A stretch of DNA of 45,765 nt from an uncultured Acetobacteraceae bacterium (GTDB lineage Bacteria; Pseudomonadota; Alphaproteobacteria; Acetobacterales; Acetobacteraceae): positions 1-45,765 of the forward strand of contig CAIRCM010000039.1 of the NCBI GenBank assembly GCA_903877125.1, read 5' to 3'. Below the pieces are notes generated by a model that was not told where the DNA came from, did no database searches, and saw only the letters and a list, made by a program, of their open reading frames with translations. Below, piece after piece: positions 16,966 through 24,115 of the stretch (positions within the stretch are counted from its first letter, which is position 1; each line of letters starts with the position of its first letter). Position numbers and translations under genes: made by a program.

Positions 16966-17925
16966 TCAAATACCATAAGCCCGTTCGTCCCGGGCACTCA
17001 GATGGAACCGCAGCCGGCGCAGGTACTCGACCGGGTCCTTCCGGGTCACCAGCGCGCCGTCCGGCGTGTTAAGCCAGTCGAACAGCCGCGTCAGCAGAAA
17101 CCGGATTGCCGCCCCCTGGCACAGCACCGGCAGCGCGGCCTTTTCGGCGGCGTTCAGTGGCCGGATCGCCTGGTAGCCGGTCAGCAATGCCCTGGCCTTG
17201 GTGACGTTGAAGGAGAAGTCCTGCTCAAAACACCAAGCGTTCAGGCAAACGGCGACATCGTAGGCCAGGATGTCGGTCGCGGCGAAGTAGAAGTCGATCA
17301 CGCCCGATAGATTATCATTCAGGAAGAACACATTGTCGGGGAACATGTCGGCATGGATGTGCCCGACCGGCAGCCCCACCGGCCAGGCCGACAGGATGCC
17401 CGACAACGCCTGATCCAGCATCGCCGCGAGACCCGGCTGCACCTCGTCCGCCCGATCCCGCGACCGATCGAGCAGCGGCGACCAGCCATGCGGGCCCAGC
17501 GCATTCCGCCGAGTCGGCGCATAATCCGAGCCCGCCAGATGCAGCGACGCCAAGGCCGCGCCGACCGGCCCACAATGTTCGACCCGCACACGCCGCGGCC
17601 ACACACCCGGCAGGAAGGTGGTGATCGCCGCGTGCCGCCCGGCCAGATGCCTCAGCGCCATGCCATCGCAGCCGCGCACCGGTTGCGGGCAGACGAAATC
17701 GCGCCCTGCGAGATGCTCCATCAGGCCGAGGAACCAGGGCAGTTCCGCCGGGTCCACACGCTTCTCATACAGGGTCAGGATGAAGTCGCCGGACGTCGTG
17801 CGCAGCGAGTAGTTGGAGTTCTCAACCCCCTCGGCGATGCCGCGGAACGCTACAGCCGACCCGATGTCGTAGTCCGCGAGGAAGGCGGCCAGGGCGTCGT
17901 CGGTGACTTCGGTATAGACCGCCAC
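16966..17925 (-). CDS. thrB: Homoserine kinase (type II, APH/choline-kinase fold)
   Basis: 319 residues. Phosphorylates homoserine in threonine synthesis. The kinase motifs are HIHADMFPDNVFF (catalytic Asp193, Asn198) and GVIDFYFA (metal Asp211), of the aminoglycoside-phosphotransferase fold rather than the GHMP ThrB of enterics. The N-terminus MAVYTEVTDDALAAFLADYD and YSLRTTSGDFILTLYEKR are typical of the proteobacterial type II enzyme. The start is GTG, six bases after the NDUFS4-like gene. No other threonine genes are in the window. Confidence 0.93.
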   Translation of the reverse strand: MAVYTEVTDDALAAFLADYDIGSAVAFRGIAEGVENSNYSLRTTSGDFILTLYEKRVDPAELPWFLGLMEHLAGRDFVCPQPVRGCDGMALRHLAGRHAAITTFLPGVWPRRVRVEHCGPVGAALASLHLAGSDYAPTRRNALGPHGWSPLLDRSRDRADEVQPGLAAMLDQALSGILSAWPVGLPVGHIHADMFPDNVFFLNDNLSGVIDFYFAATDILAYDVAVCLNAWCFEQDFSFNVTKARALLTGYQAIRPLNAAEKAALPVLCQGAAIRFLLTRLFDWLNTPDGALVTRKDPVEYLRRLRFHLSARDERAYGI

Positions 17926-17931
17926 TTGCCG

Positions 17932-18237
17932 TCAGTGCGTCCAGTTTTCGACGCGAGCAAAATGGAAATTGTCGGCGTAGGCCTTCGGCTTGATGCGACG
18001 GGCCTGCGGCAGTTCGACGTCGTAGGCGATGGCGTTCTTCTGGGCGTAGGCCTCGGCCTCCGCCTGGCTGGCGAAGGTCAGCTTGACCTGAGTCTGCGTG
18101 TCCGCGCCGCCGATCCAGCCCATCAGCCCGTCCGCCCGCTTGGCCGTCGTCGACACGAATTCCAGCACCCATTCGTGCGTCTTGGCGCGGCCGGACTGCA
18201 TGGCGTTCTTGGGCGGCAGGTAGATGCGGGCGCGCAT
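17932..18237 (-). CDS. NDUFS4-like (ETC complex I conserved region) protein
   Basis: 101 residues. Begins MRARIYLPPKNAMQSG and contains GRAKTHEWVLEF, MGWIGGADTQTQVKLTFAS and AIAYDVELPQ, the set typical of the alphaproteobacterial homologue of mitochondrial NDUFS4, an accessory subunit on the matrix arm of NADH:ubiquinone oxidoreductase. A longer in-frame start would run across the tRNA-Pro gene, so the ATG 19 bases after the tRNA is used. No nuo genes are nearby; the subunit gene is usually unlinked. It lies six bases upstream of thrB. Confidence 0.93.
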   Translation of the reverse strand: MRARIYLPPKNAMQSGRAKTHEWVLEFVSTTAKRADGLMGWIGGADTQTQVKLTFASQAEAEAYAQKNAIAYDVELPQARRIKPKAYADNFHFARVENWTH

Positions 18238-18256
18238 GGCAAACTCCGAAAGAAGA

Positions 18257-18333
18257 TGGTCGGGGCGGCGGGACTCGAACCCACGACCTCCTGTACCCAA
18301 AACAGGCGCGCTACCAGGCTGCGCCACGCCCCG
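18257..18333 (-). tRNA. tRNA-Pro (anticodon TGG)
   Basis: 77 bases on the minus strand with a complete cloverleaf: acceptor CGGGGCG pairs with CGCCCCG; the anticodon stem CCTGT/ACAGG encloses loop TTTGGGT (anticodon TGG); the T arm carries GGTTCGAATCC. Discriminator A and CCA are encoded. Frames crossing it are artefacts. tRNA genes are common integration sites; no second copy of its 3' end was seen in the window. Confidence 0.97.
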
Positions 18334-18396
18334 ACCGGACGTGGGCGGAACCTATGAGTCGCGGCCGCGCCGTGCAAGGGCGGATCGTGGATTCCG

Positions 18397-18879
18397 CTAT
18401 TTCGGTGTACCGAATAGCCGAAATTGCACCGTATCCCCGACCCGGATGTTCAGCTTCGCCGTCACGCCACCCGCCAGTTCCAGGGTCGCGAGCACCGGGC
18501 CGCGGCTGTCTACCGTCGCGAGGCTCTTCGGCACCGTGTTCTCGGCGATCGCTCGGATCGTGCCGTCGGCGTTGATGAACACCATGTCCAGGGGCACCAG
18601 TGTGTTCTTCATCCACATCTGGGAAACCTGCGGGCCGCTCCAGACGAACAGCATACCGCTGTCCTCCGGCACAACGGTCCGGAACATCTCGCCCACTTCC
18701 TGCTGTTCGGGCGTCAGCGCCATCTCGACGTTGAACGTGTGCGATTGCCCGTCCTTGCCGACGATCACCAGCTTCTCGATCGGCAGCGGCGGTTGCGGCT
18801 GAGTCGGCTCGGGCCGCTGCGCCCAGGCGTAGGCGAGGGGGACGAGTCCGGCCACGAACAACAAAGAACGACGTCGCAC
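18397..18879 (-). CDS. DUF192 family secreted protein
   Basis: 160 residues from a GTG start (VRRRSLLFVAGLVPLAYAWAQ leader) with GGAG eight bases upstream; a longer in-frame frame runs into the neighbouring gene and is rejected. The core has the DUF192 pattern: FNVEMALTPEQQEVGEMFR, MLFVWSGPQVSQMWMKNT, PLDMVFINADGTI and the final VLELAGG-type strand (ATLELAGGVTAKLNI). DUF192 proteins are small exported beta proteins of unknown biochemical role. It is the last gene before tRNA-Pro on this strand. Confidence 0.88.
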   Translation of the reverse strand: MRRRSLLFVAGLVPLAYAWAQRPEPTQPQPPLPIEKLVIVGKDGQSHTFNVEMALTPEQQEVGEMFRTVVPEDSGMLFVWSGPQVSQMWMKNTLVPLDMVFINADGTIRAIAENTVPKSLATVDSRGPVLATLELAGGVTAKLNIRVGDTVQFRLFGTPK

Positions 18880-18958
18880 AGTGCGATCTCCGCGAAAAGT
18901 TGAGGCGTGCCTATCACGCCGCGCGGTCTCCGCCCAGTGTCCGCGAGATTGGCCCTTG

Positions 18959-19579
18959 TTATTGCCCGAGGCGCTGAGCGAGCGCGGCCAATCGGTGACG
19001 GGCCCGCCCGAGGCTGTCCGACCGTTCGCTGGCCCGTTCGGGATCCCATTCGGTGCGAATGTAGTGGGCCAGTTGCTCGTTGTAGCCAAACCCTCGCCGA
19101 AGTCGCGAAGGATCGTCGTCGCGCAGCATCTCACCGCGGATGCGGCTCGGCGCATGTCGGGCGAGTTGCAGCAGCAGCGCCTTCGGGTCAGTCAGCGAAT
19201 CGGGATTGTCCGGGAGATGCTTCGCTGCCCGTTCCCCCAGAAAGCGACGCATGCCAGGGTGATCGGCAAGCAACCAAGCCTCGATCTCCCGCACCGCGAT
19301 CCGGAACACAAACCGCGATGGAATGCGCTTGCCCCTCAACCAATCTGCCTTCAAGCGCGGGGCGCAATCCGATTTGTCGAGGTCGATCAACATCAGGACC
19401 GGACGTTTTTCAGCCAAAGTTAAAAAGGCATCCAGCTTCGATTTCAGTTGTCCGAACCCGTTGCCCTGAAACCGACCGGACGGCGCGAGAGAAAAGCTAC
19501 CCGGCCACTCCCCAATTAACCGGACAGCGACCTCCTCCGAAGGCAAATCCTCGGTCGCGAGACGGATCGCTGTCGTCAT
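18959..19579 (-). CDS. TOPRIM-like (DUF4276-type) partner protein of an ATPase
   Basis: 206 residues. The acidic pattern recalls TOPRIM nucleases: Glu10 and Glu15 in LATEDLPSEEVAVRLI, Asp66-x-Asp68 in VLMLIDLDKSDC, and FRIAVREIEAWLLAD (Glu98, Glu100, Trp102), a stretch typical of the DUF4276/DUF4435-like proteins that pair with AAA or SMC-like ATPases. It overlaps the ATPase gene by four bases and must act with it. ATPase plus TOPRIM pairs (OLD, GajA-like, PARIS) are known anti-phage modules. The family call is by motif only and the nuclease activity is inferred. Confidence 0.62.
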   Translation of the reverse strand: MTTAIRLATEDLPSEEVAVRLIGEWPGSFSLAPSGRFQGNGFGQLKSKLDAFLTLAEKRPVLMLIDLDKSDCAPRLKADWLRGKRIPSRFVFRIAVREIEAWLLADHPGMRRFLGERAAKHLPDNPDSLTDPKALLLQLARHAPSRIRGEMLRDDDPSRLRRGFGYNEQLAHYIRTEWDPERASERSDSLGRARHRLAALAQRLGQ

Positions 19580-20727
19580 GCAGCCTCAAGGCCGCCGACT
19601 TCCATGCGAATTTTGCGCATCACCGCATCGGCGGCCGAAAGTCCGGCTTCCATTTCTTCGGTCTCATCTTCGTTCGGCAAACGAACGGTCGAACCTTCTT
19701 TTCCGGCACTCAAGATAAGGATGTCTTTCGGCCCAAATGCTTTATTGGCCAGCAACGCGGCGCTATGGGTGCTCAACAGGATTTGCCGCCGGCGTTTGCT
19801 GTCCCGCCGGATCGAGGTAATCATACGGGGAATTTGGGCGACGATTTTTTCGTTCAGCGACAACTCCGGCTCCTCCAGGAGCAGCATGGAGCCGGTTTCC
19901 GACAGCGACCAGAGCAGACCGATCAGCCGCAATGTCCCATCCGAAAACTGCTCCTCCCGCTGCCATCCCGCATGTGGTCGATGATGTAGGTATCGTGCCT
20001 CCAAATGCGGGCGGCCACTGATTTCGTCCCGCACGAATTTTAGGTCCCTGACGCTTGGAATAGCACTCTGGAGGGCTTTATTGATCCGGTCGAGTCGCGT
20101 CTTGCGAACCCGTTCCGGCACCCGGGCGATCGTCTCCAGCAGGCCTTGCCCGAATGGGTCGTTGTCCAGGCGCTGCCCGCCGATCTGGTCGCCAAATTTC
20201 AGTAATTGCGGTACCACATGGAGATACACCGTATCAGCGAAAAAATTGAGGATGTCGCGGAAGGGCTGGTTCGCCTGGACCTGCTGAAGGTGGGTTTGAA
20301 GTCTTCGCTCGGTATCCGCTGCATCCTCGGCGTTTGGCCGATTCAGGACCAGTTCGCCTTTCCGCCATGCCTTCTCTTCCTTGACGACCGTACGTTGGGC
20401 ACCCTTACCCTCGGCGGCAAACGCCAAAAGGTACCGCCAGTCTGGTACTTCGTCCGTCGGCGATTCCGTGAGCTCAACCTCAATGCCAACATGCGAAACT
20501 TTTCGGGCATGAAGGCAGCGTAGTTTTTGAAAACCCTGCCGGTCCTTGATCGCCGCCTGCAACCCGCCGCCGTCCGGTTTGCAGACGTCCCGAAGGAACC
20601 GGAAAACGTCCAACAAATTCGATTTCCCAGCCGCGTTCGCGCCGACCAGGCACGTGACCTCCTGCAACGGAATGTCCACCTCGCGGAAGTTCCGCCAGTT
20701 CGTAAGTTTCAGTCGGCGGACATACAT
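19576..20727 (-). CDS. AAA/SMC-like ATPase (RecF/OLD type), probable defence ATPase
   Basis: 383 residues. N-terminal RRLKLTNWRNFREVDIPL leads to Walker A GANAAGKSN (29-37). The ABC-type signature is FSDGTLRLIG (261-270), Walker B is MLLLEEPELS (281-290) with a switch His321 in LLSTHSAALL. The insert between (about 60-250) is short and helical, without a long coiled coil, as in OLD/RloA/AriA-like ATPases rather than RecF or SMC. It is the second gene of a tight unit: eight bases after prpB and overlapping the TOPRIM-like gene. Predicted to sense phage or DNA damage and trigger its partner; this is inference. Confidence 0.85.
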   Translation of the reverse strand: MYVRRLKLTNWRNFREVDIPLQEVTCLVGANAAGKSNLLDVFRFLRDVCKPDGGGLQAAIKDRQGFQKLRCLHARKVSHVGIEVELTESPTDEVPDWRYLLAFAAEGKGAQRTVVKEEKAWRKGELVLNRPNAEDAADTERRLQTHLQQVQANQPFRDILNFFADTVYLHVVPQLLKFGDQIGGQRLDNDPFGQGLLETIARVPERVRKTRLDRINKALQSAIPSVRDLKFVRDEISGRPHLEARYLHHRPHAGWQREEQFSDGTLRLIGLLWSLSETGSMLLLEEPELSLNEKIVAQIPRMITSIRRDSKRRRQILLSTHSAALLANKAFGPKDILILSAGKEGSTVRLPNEDETEEMEAGLSAADAVMRKIRMEVGGLEAA

Positions 20728-20735
20728 GTGCGTCC

Positions 20736-21659
20736 CTATCCTCGTTGCGCCATCGCCTGCGGGATGATCGTCGTCACGATCGAAGCATCCAGTGCCTCAT
20801 AGTCGTGATACCCGATCGTCGCATACAGCTCCGCGCGCGTCTGCATCCGGTCCACCATGTTGTGCGTCCCGCCGTCACGCTTCAGCGCCTTGTACAGCTC
20901 GGCCGAGGCCTTGTTGGCCACGCGTAGGCTGCTGACCGGCCAGATCACCATCTTGTAGCCCATCGCTTCGAACTCGGACGCGGTGAAGAACGGGGTGCGC
21001 CCGAACTCCGTCATGTTCGCCAGCAGCGGCACGCCGGGCAGGCGGGCGGCGACCTCCTTGAACATCTCGGCGGTGGTCAACGCCTCCGGGAAAATCGCAT
21101 CCGCCCCGGCTTCCAGAAAAAGTTTGGCGCGGCCGACGGAACCGTCTATCCCTTCCGAGGCTGCGGCATCGGTGCGCGCAACGATGAACAGATGCCGCCG
21201 AGCCTTCCGGGCCGCGGCGATCTTGGCCGCCATGTCATGCGGATCGGCGAGTTTCTTGTCGTTCAGGTGGCCGCACTTCTTCGGCAGCAACTGATCCTCG
21301 ATATGCACCGCGGCGGCGCCGGCGTCCTCGAAGCTGCGGACCATGTGCATCACGTTCAACGCCTCGCCATAGCCAGTGTCGCCGTCGGCGAGCAGCGGCA
21401 GGCCGGTGGCTCGGGCAATCTGGCGGATGAAGAAGCAGACCTCGTCGACGGTGATCATCCCCAGATCGGGGATGCCCATCGATGCCGTCATCGCCGCGCC
21501 CGACAAATACAGCGCGTCGAACCCAACCGCCTTGGCCTGCAACCCGGCCTGACCGTTATGCGCGCCCGGTATCTGCAAAATGCCGGGACGGTTCAGCAGG
21601 GCACGAAACCGCTCCCCAGCCGGGGCGGAGGGTAGATCGTCGGCGACAAGATAGGTCAT
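20736..21659 (-). CDS. prpB: Methylisocitrate lyase / isocitrate lyase-PEP mutase family
   Basis: 307 residues. Cleaves 2-methylisocitrate to pyruvate and succinate in the propionate (2-methylcitrate) pathway. Motifs are PLLADGDTGYGEALNV (metal site), VHIEDQLLPKKCGHL (catalytic Cys in KKCGH), and the late ASIVTTIIPQ tail typical of PrpB. The start follows AAAGGAG. No prpC or prpD genes are present here, so function is by family only, and a closely related carboxyvinyl-carboxyphosphonate-type lyase cannot be excluded. The ATPase/TOPRIM pair is attached directly downstream. Confidence 0.85.
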   Translation of the reverse strand: MTYLVADDLPSAPAGERFRALLNRPGILQIPGAHNGQAGLQAKAVGFDALYLSGAAMTASMGIPDLGMITVDEVCFFIRQIARATGLPLLADGDTGYGEALNVMHMVRSFEDAGAAAVHIEDQLLPKKCGHLNDKKLADPHDMAAKIAAARKARRHLFIVARTDAAASEGIDGSVGRAKLFLEAGADAIFPEALTTAEMFKEVAARLPGVPLLANMTEFGRTPFFTASEFEAMGYKMVIWPVSSLRVANKASAELYKALKRDGGTHNMVDRMQTRAELYATIGYHDYEALDASIVTTIIPQAMAQRG

Positions 21660-21841
21660 GCGGAGACTCCTTTTATGTGCCGGATAGCGGAAAGACGGAG
21701 GGAAGAACAGAGATCAGGCGAGCGTATCGTCTGGCCCATGCCGGTAGATCGGACGTGCGCCCCCCTATTCCCACGACTGGACAGCGCCTGTACAGTCCCG
21801 CAACGGCCGCCGGGCGGTCCGAATGGGGGCTGCCGAACGCG

Positions 21842-23584
21842 ATGCCGCTGAAGCCGACGGGATTCTGGAGCTATACGAGCGTTGACGACGGCGCCTCCCA
21901 CGGGCGGTTGAGTCAGATGCGGCGGCTGCTGGCCGATCAGTTGCAGCCACACGTGGGGCGGCAGACGGTGCACATCTTCCAGGATGTCGCCGCCATCCCG
22001 CCGGGCACCGACTGGGACGCGCAGATCAATCAGGCCCTGCGCGATTCGTCGTTTCTGATACCGATCATTACCCCGGCCTTCCTGCAAAGCGAATGGTGCT
22101 GCAAGGAAATCCGCCTGTTTCACGCGATCATGCGCGAACGTGGGCGGGACGATCTGATCGTGCCCGTGCATTACATGGATGTCGGTGCGTTCGGCTCCTC
22201 CCGGCGGGGGGAATGTGCCGACCCCGTTGTTTACGATTATTTGCGGACGCGCCAGTGGCTCGATTTCCGCGCGATGCGGCTTCTGGACCCGACCCAGCAG
22301 GAGGTGCGGCCGGAGCTGGAGAAGATCGCGGTCGCCGTGCGGGACATTTTGTATCGGGAAGCCGCGGCGATCGAGGTGCCGGCCTTGCCGCTGCCGCCCG
22401 GACCGCCGGAGGCTGCGCCACCGCCACCGCCACCGCCACCGCCACCGCCACCGCCACCGCCCCCGCCGGCGCAACCGGCCGTCCCCCCGGCTTCGCCAAA
22501 TCCTCCGCCCGAGCCGGAACCTGTGTCGGTGCGGCCCGCGACCCCGCCACGGCCGAAGCGGTCCTGGGCGGGTCTGGCGGTTGGCTTGGCGGCGGTGGCG
22601 GGTTTGGTTCTTGTGGGGCTGATTGCCTCCGGGAAGATGGGCGGGCAGTCCACCCCGGCGCCTGTGGCGGAAGTTCCCGGCCAGCCCCCGCCTGCCCCCG
22701 CGCCGCCCCCGCGCTCGGGCGTGCGGGAACCGGAGATGGCCCGCATCCCCGCCGGCAGTTTTACGATCGGCACGACCGAGGAAGAGGACAGGCGGGAGGG
22801 CGCACCGGCGGAATGGGCGAACAGGTCGAAACCGCGGCAGACGGTAACGGTCGCGGCGTTCGAGCTCGCGATCAACACCGTCACGCGGGGGGAATTCGCG
22901 GCTTTCGTGCGGGCCAATCCGGACAAGCGCCCGTCGCCGGGCTGTTGGACTTACAGTCAGAAGGCCGACAAATCCTGGACTTACCAACTCGATCCGAAGG
23001 CGGACTGGGAACATCCGGGCTTCGAGCAGACCGACGATCATCCCGTGGTCTGTGTCAGCCACGAAGATACGATGGCCTATATCGTTTGGCTGAATGCGCA
23101 GATTGGGGGTGGGCCATACCGCCTGCCGACCGAGGCGGAATGGGAATATGCCGCGCGCGGCCGTGCGAACCAGGGTAAAGCCCATTTTTGGGGCGATGGG
23201 CGGGAACAGGCATGTAAATATGCCAATGTGGCTGACAGGACGGCTGTGGCCGTCTGGAACGTCCAGGACGACCCGAAGCGGTTCTTCCCCTGCCAGGACG
23301 GATTCGCCTTCACCGCCCCTGTGCGGCATTTCGCGCCCAATGACTACGGGTTGTATGACATGCTAGGCAACGTCTGGCAGTGGACATCGGACTGCTGGCA
23401 CGAAAATTACGGCGATTTACGCAATAATGGTACGTTTGGTTCAAGCGGCAACTGCGGTCTGCGCGTCCTGCGCGGCGGTTCCTGGAGCTACGATCCGTGG
23501 ATCATCCGTTCGGGCATCCGCCTCAGGGGCGACGCCGGGCTCCGCGACCTCAACGACGGTTTCCGGTTGGCCAGGGCGCTGTGA
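21842..23584 (+). CDS. DGR target protein: TIR domain, Pro-rich linker, TM helix, FGE-sulfatase (CLec) domain
   Basis: 580 residues. TIR domain at about 5-150: first strand FWSYTSVDD, BB-loop region FQDVAAIPPGTDW, and SEWCCKEIRLF with the catalytic-type Glu89 of NADase TIRs. Residues 180-240 are Pro-rich with 17 consecutive Pro (193-209), then PPRPKR and a TM helix at 243-262. The positive residues lie before the helix, predicting TIR inside and the C-terminus outside. The FGE-like domain fills 298-580 (EMARIPAGSFTIG, RLPTEAEWEYAARG, DMLGNVWQWTSDCW, VLRGGSW). The last 40 codons form the VR, with ten residues changed relative to TR. Frame starting ATG 21842 is used; the upstream frame overlaps prpB. 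The final FGE motif lacks catalytic Cys, so it is a binding domain. Confidence 0.93.
   Translation: MPLKPTGFWSYTSVDDGASHGRLSQMRRLLADQLQPHVGRQTVHIFQDVAAIPPGTDWDAQINQALRDSSFLIPIITPAFLQSEWCCKEIRLFHAIMRERGRDDLIVPVHYMDVGAFGSSRRGECADPVVYDYLRTRQWLDFRAMRLLDPTQQEVRPELEKIAVAVRDILYREAAAIEVPALPLPPGPPEAAPPPPPPPPPPPPPPPPPAQPAVPPASPNPPPEPEPVSVRPATPPRPKRSWAGLAVGLAAVAGLVLVGLIASGKMGGQSTPAPVAEVPGQPPPAPAPPPRSGVREPEMARIPAGSFTIGTTEEEDRREGAPAEWANRSKPRQTVTVAAFELAINTVTRGEFAAFVRANPDKRPSPGCWTYSQKADKSWTYQLDPKADWEHPGFEQTDDHPVVCVSHEDTMAYIVWLNAQIGGGPYRLPTEAEWEYAARGRANQGKAHFWGDGREQACKYANVADRTAVAVWNVQDDPKRFFPCQDGFAFTAPVRHFAPNDYGLYDMLGNVWQWTSDCWHENYGDLRNNGTFGSSGNCGLRVLRGGSWSYDPWIIRSGIRLRGDAGLRDLNDGFRLARAL
22418..22459 (+). 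repeat. Perfect CCACCG hexamer repeat, 7 units
   Basis: Seven exact CCACCG copies, followed by three more Pro codons, encode the 17-residue proline run in the TIR-FGE protein. Each unit is two codons, so gain or loss by slippage changes linker length without breaking the frame. Whether it varies between strains is unknown. Confidence 0.9.
23455..23574 (+). repeat. DGR variable repeat (VR)
   Basis: Aligned base-by-base to the template repeat at 25174-25293 (offset 1719), the 120 bp match at 106 positions. All 14 differences are at TR adenines and none at the 93 non-adenine TR positions, the hallmark of DGR mutagenesis. Changed codons are at residues 549, 550, 551, 554, 561, 563, 565, 567, 570 and 572. 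The 3' end keeps GGTTTCCGGTTGGCCAG unchanged, a probable initiation-of-mutagenic-homing (IMH) segment, with the repeats diverging just after it (GGGCGC in VR, CACGCC in TR). Confidence 0.97.
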
Positions 23585-23643
23585 CGTCTTGTATCTTAGA
23601 CTCTTTGCATCTTTTGTTCTTCCCTTGCTTTCTGCATGGGTTC

Positions 23644-23669
23644 AAGGGGCGTAGCCCTTTGGAATTTTT
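23644..23669 (+). terminator. Hairpin with T-run downstream of the DGR target gene
   Basis: AAGGGGC-GTA-GCCCTTT forms a 7-bp stem (one G-T pair) at 23644-23660, then GGAATTTTT. It resembles a Rho-independent terminator between the target gene and avd, about 70 bases past the VR. DGRs often have a hairpin downstream of the VR that aids homing, so a second role is possible though the distance is large. Confidence 0.5.
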
Positions 23670-23746
23670 CGCGATTGTTCATCTGTCGCGTTTCGGTCTC
23701 ATTATCCGCTTGTGCGACTCCGTCGCATCCTGTGCACACATGGTCG

Positions 23747-24115
23747 ATGACCGAACAATCCTCCACGGCACGGCGAACCGGCCCCGCGTTGGAAGCGATG
23801 TATCAATTCCTGCTTTGGCTCGTTCCGACTGTCGATAGGTTCCCCCGCTCGCAAAAATTCGTGCTTGGCGACCGGATCGAAAACGCCGCCTTGGACGTGC
23901 TGGACAGCCTGATTGCCGCAACCTACTCGCGCGGCCGCGATCAATACCTGGCGGACGCGAACATGGGCCTGGACCGGCTGCGGTTCTTTATCCGCCTGTC
24001 GCAGGATCTCCGCCTGATCGATATGAAGCATTACGAGTTCGCCGCCCGCGGTATCGACGATATCGGCCGGATGGTTGGCGGTTGGGTCAAGGTGCATCGT
24101 GCCCAAACAGCATAA
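23747..24115 (+). CDS. avd: DGR accessory variability determinant (Avd), four-helix bundle
   Basis: 122 residues from ATG 23747. The pattern FPRSQKFVLGDRIENAALDVLDSLI, then ANMGLDRLRFFIRLSQDLRL, MKHYEFAARGIDDIGRMVGGW is the typical Avd sequence. Avd forms a basic pentameric barrel that binds the DGR reverse transcriptase and template RNA and is needed for mutagenic cDNA synthesis. The ribosome site is weak, and an upstream open frame with other starts exists, but only the part after 23747 resembles the family. Its end overlaps the RT start by 17 bases, so translation of the two is probably coupled. Confidence 0.93.
   Translation: MTEQSSTARRTGPALEAMYQFLLWLVPTVDRFPRSQKFVLGDRIENAALDVLDSLIAATYSRGRDQYLADANMGLDRLRFFIRLSQDLRLIDMKHYEFAARGIDDIGRMVGGWVKVHRAQTA

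Noticed and set aside
18257-18333. tRNA-Pro as an attachment site of an integrated element
   Set aside because: No integrase and no second copy of the tRNA 3' end were found in the window.
22418-22470. Possible CRISPR or satellite array
   Set aside because: Simple in-frame CCACCG codon repeat with no spacers.
21656-23329. 557-codon minus-strand open frame across the TIR-FGE gene
   Set aside because: Shadow of the plus-strand gene, where TIR, TM and FGE motifs and the VR are clear; its peptide is Arg/Pro-rich with no family motif.
23586-23601. GTCT/AGAC inverted repeat just after the VR as the homing hairpin
   Set aside because: Only four base pairs with an eight-base loop; too weak to support.
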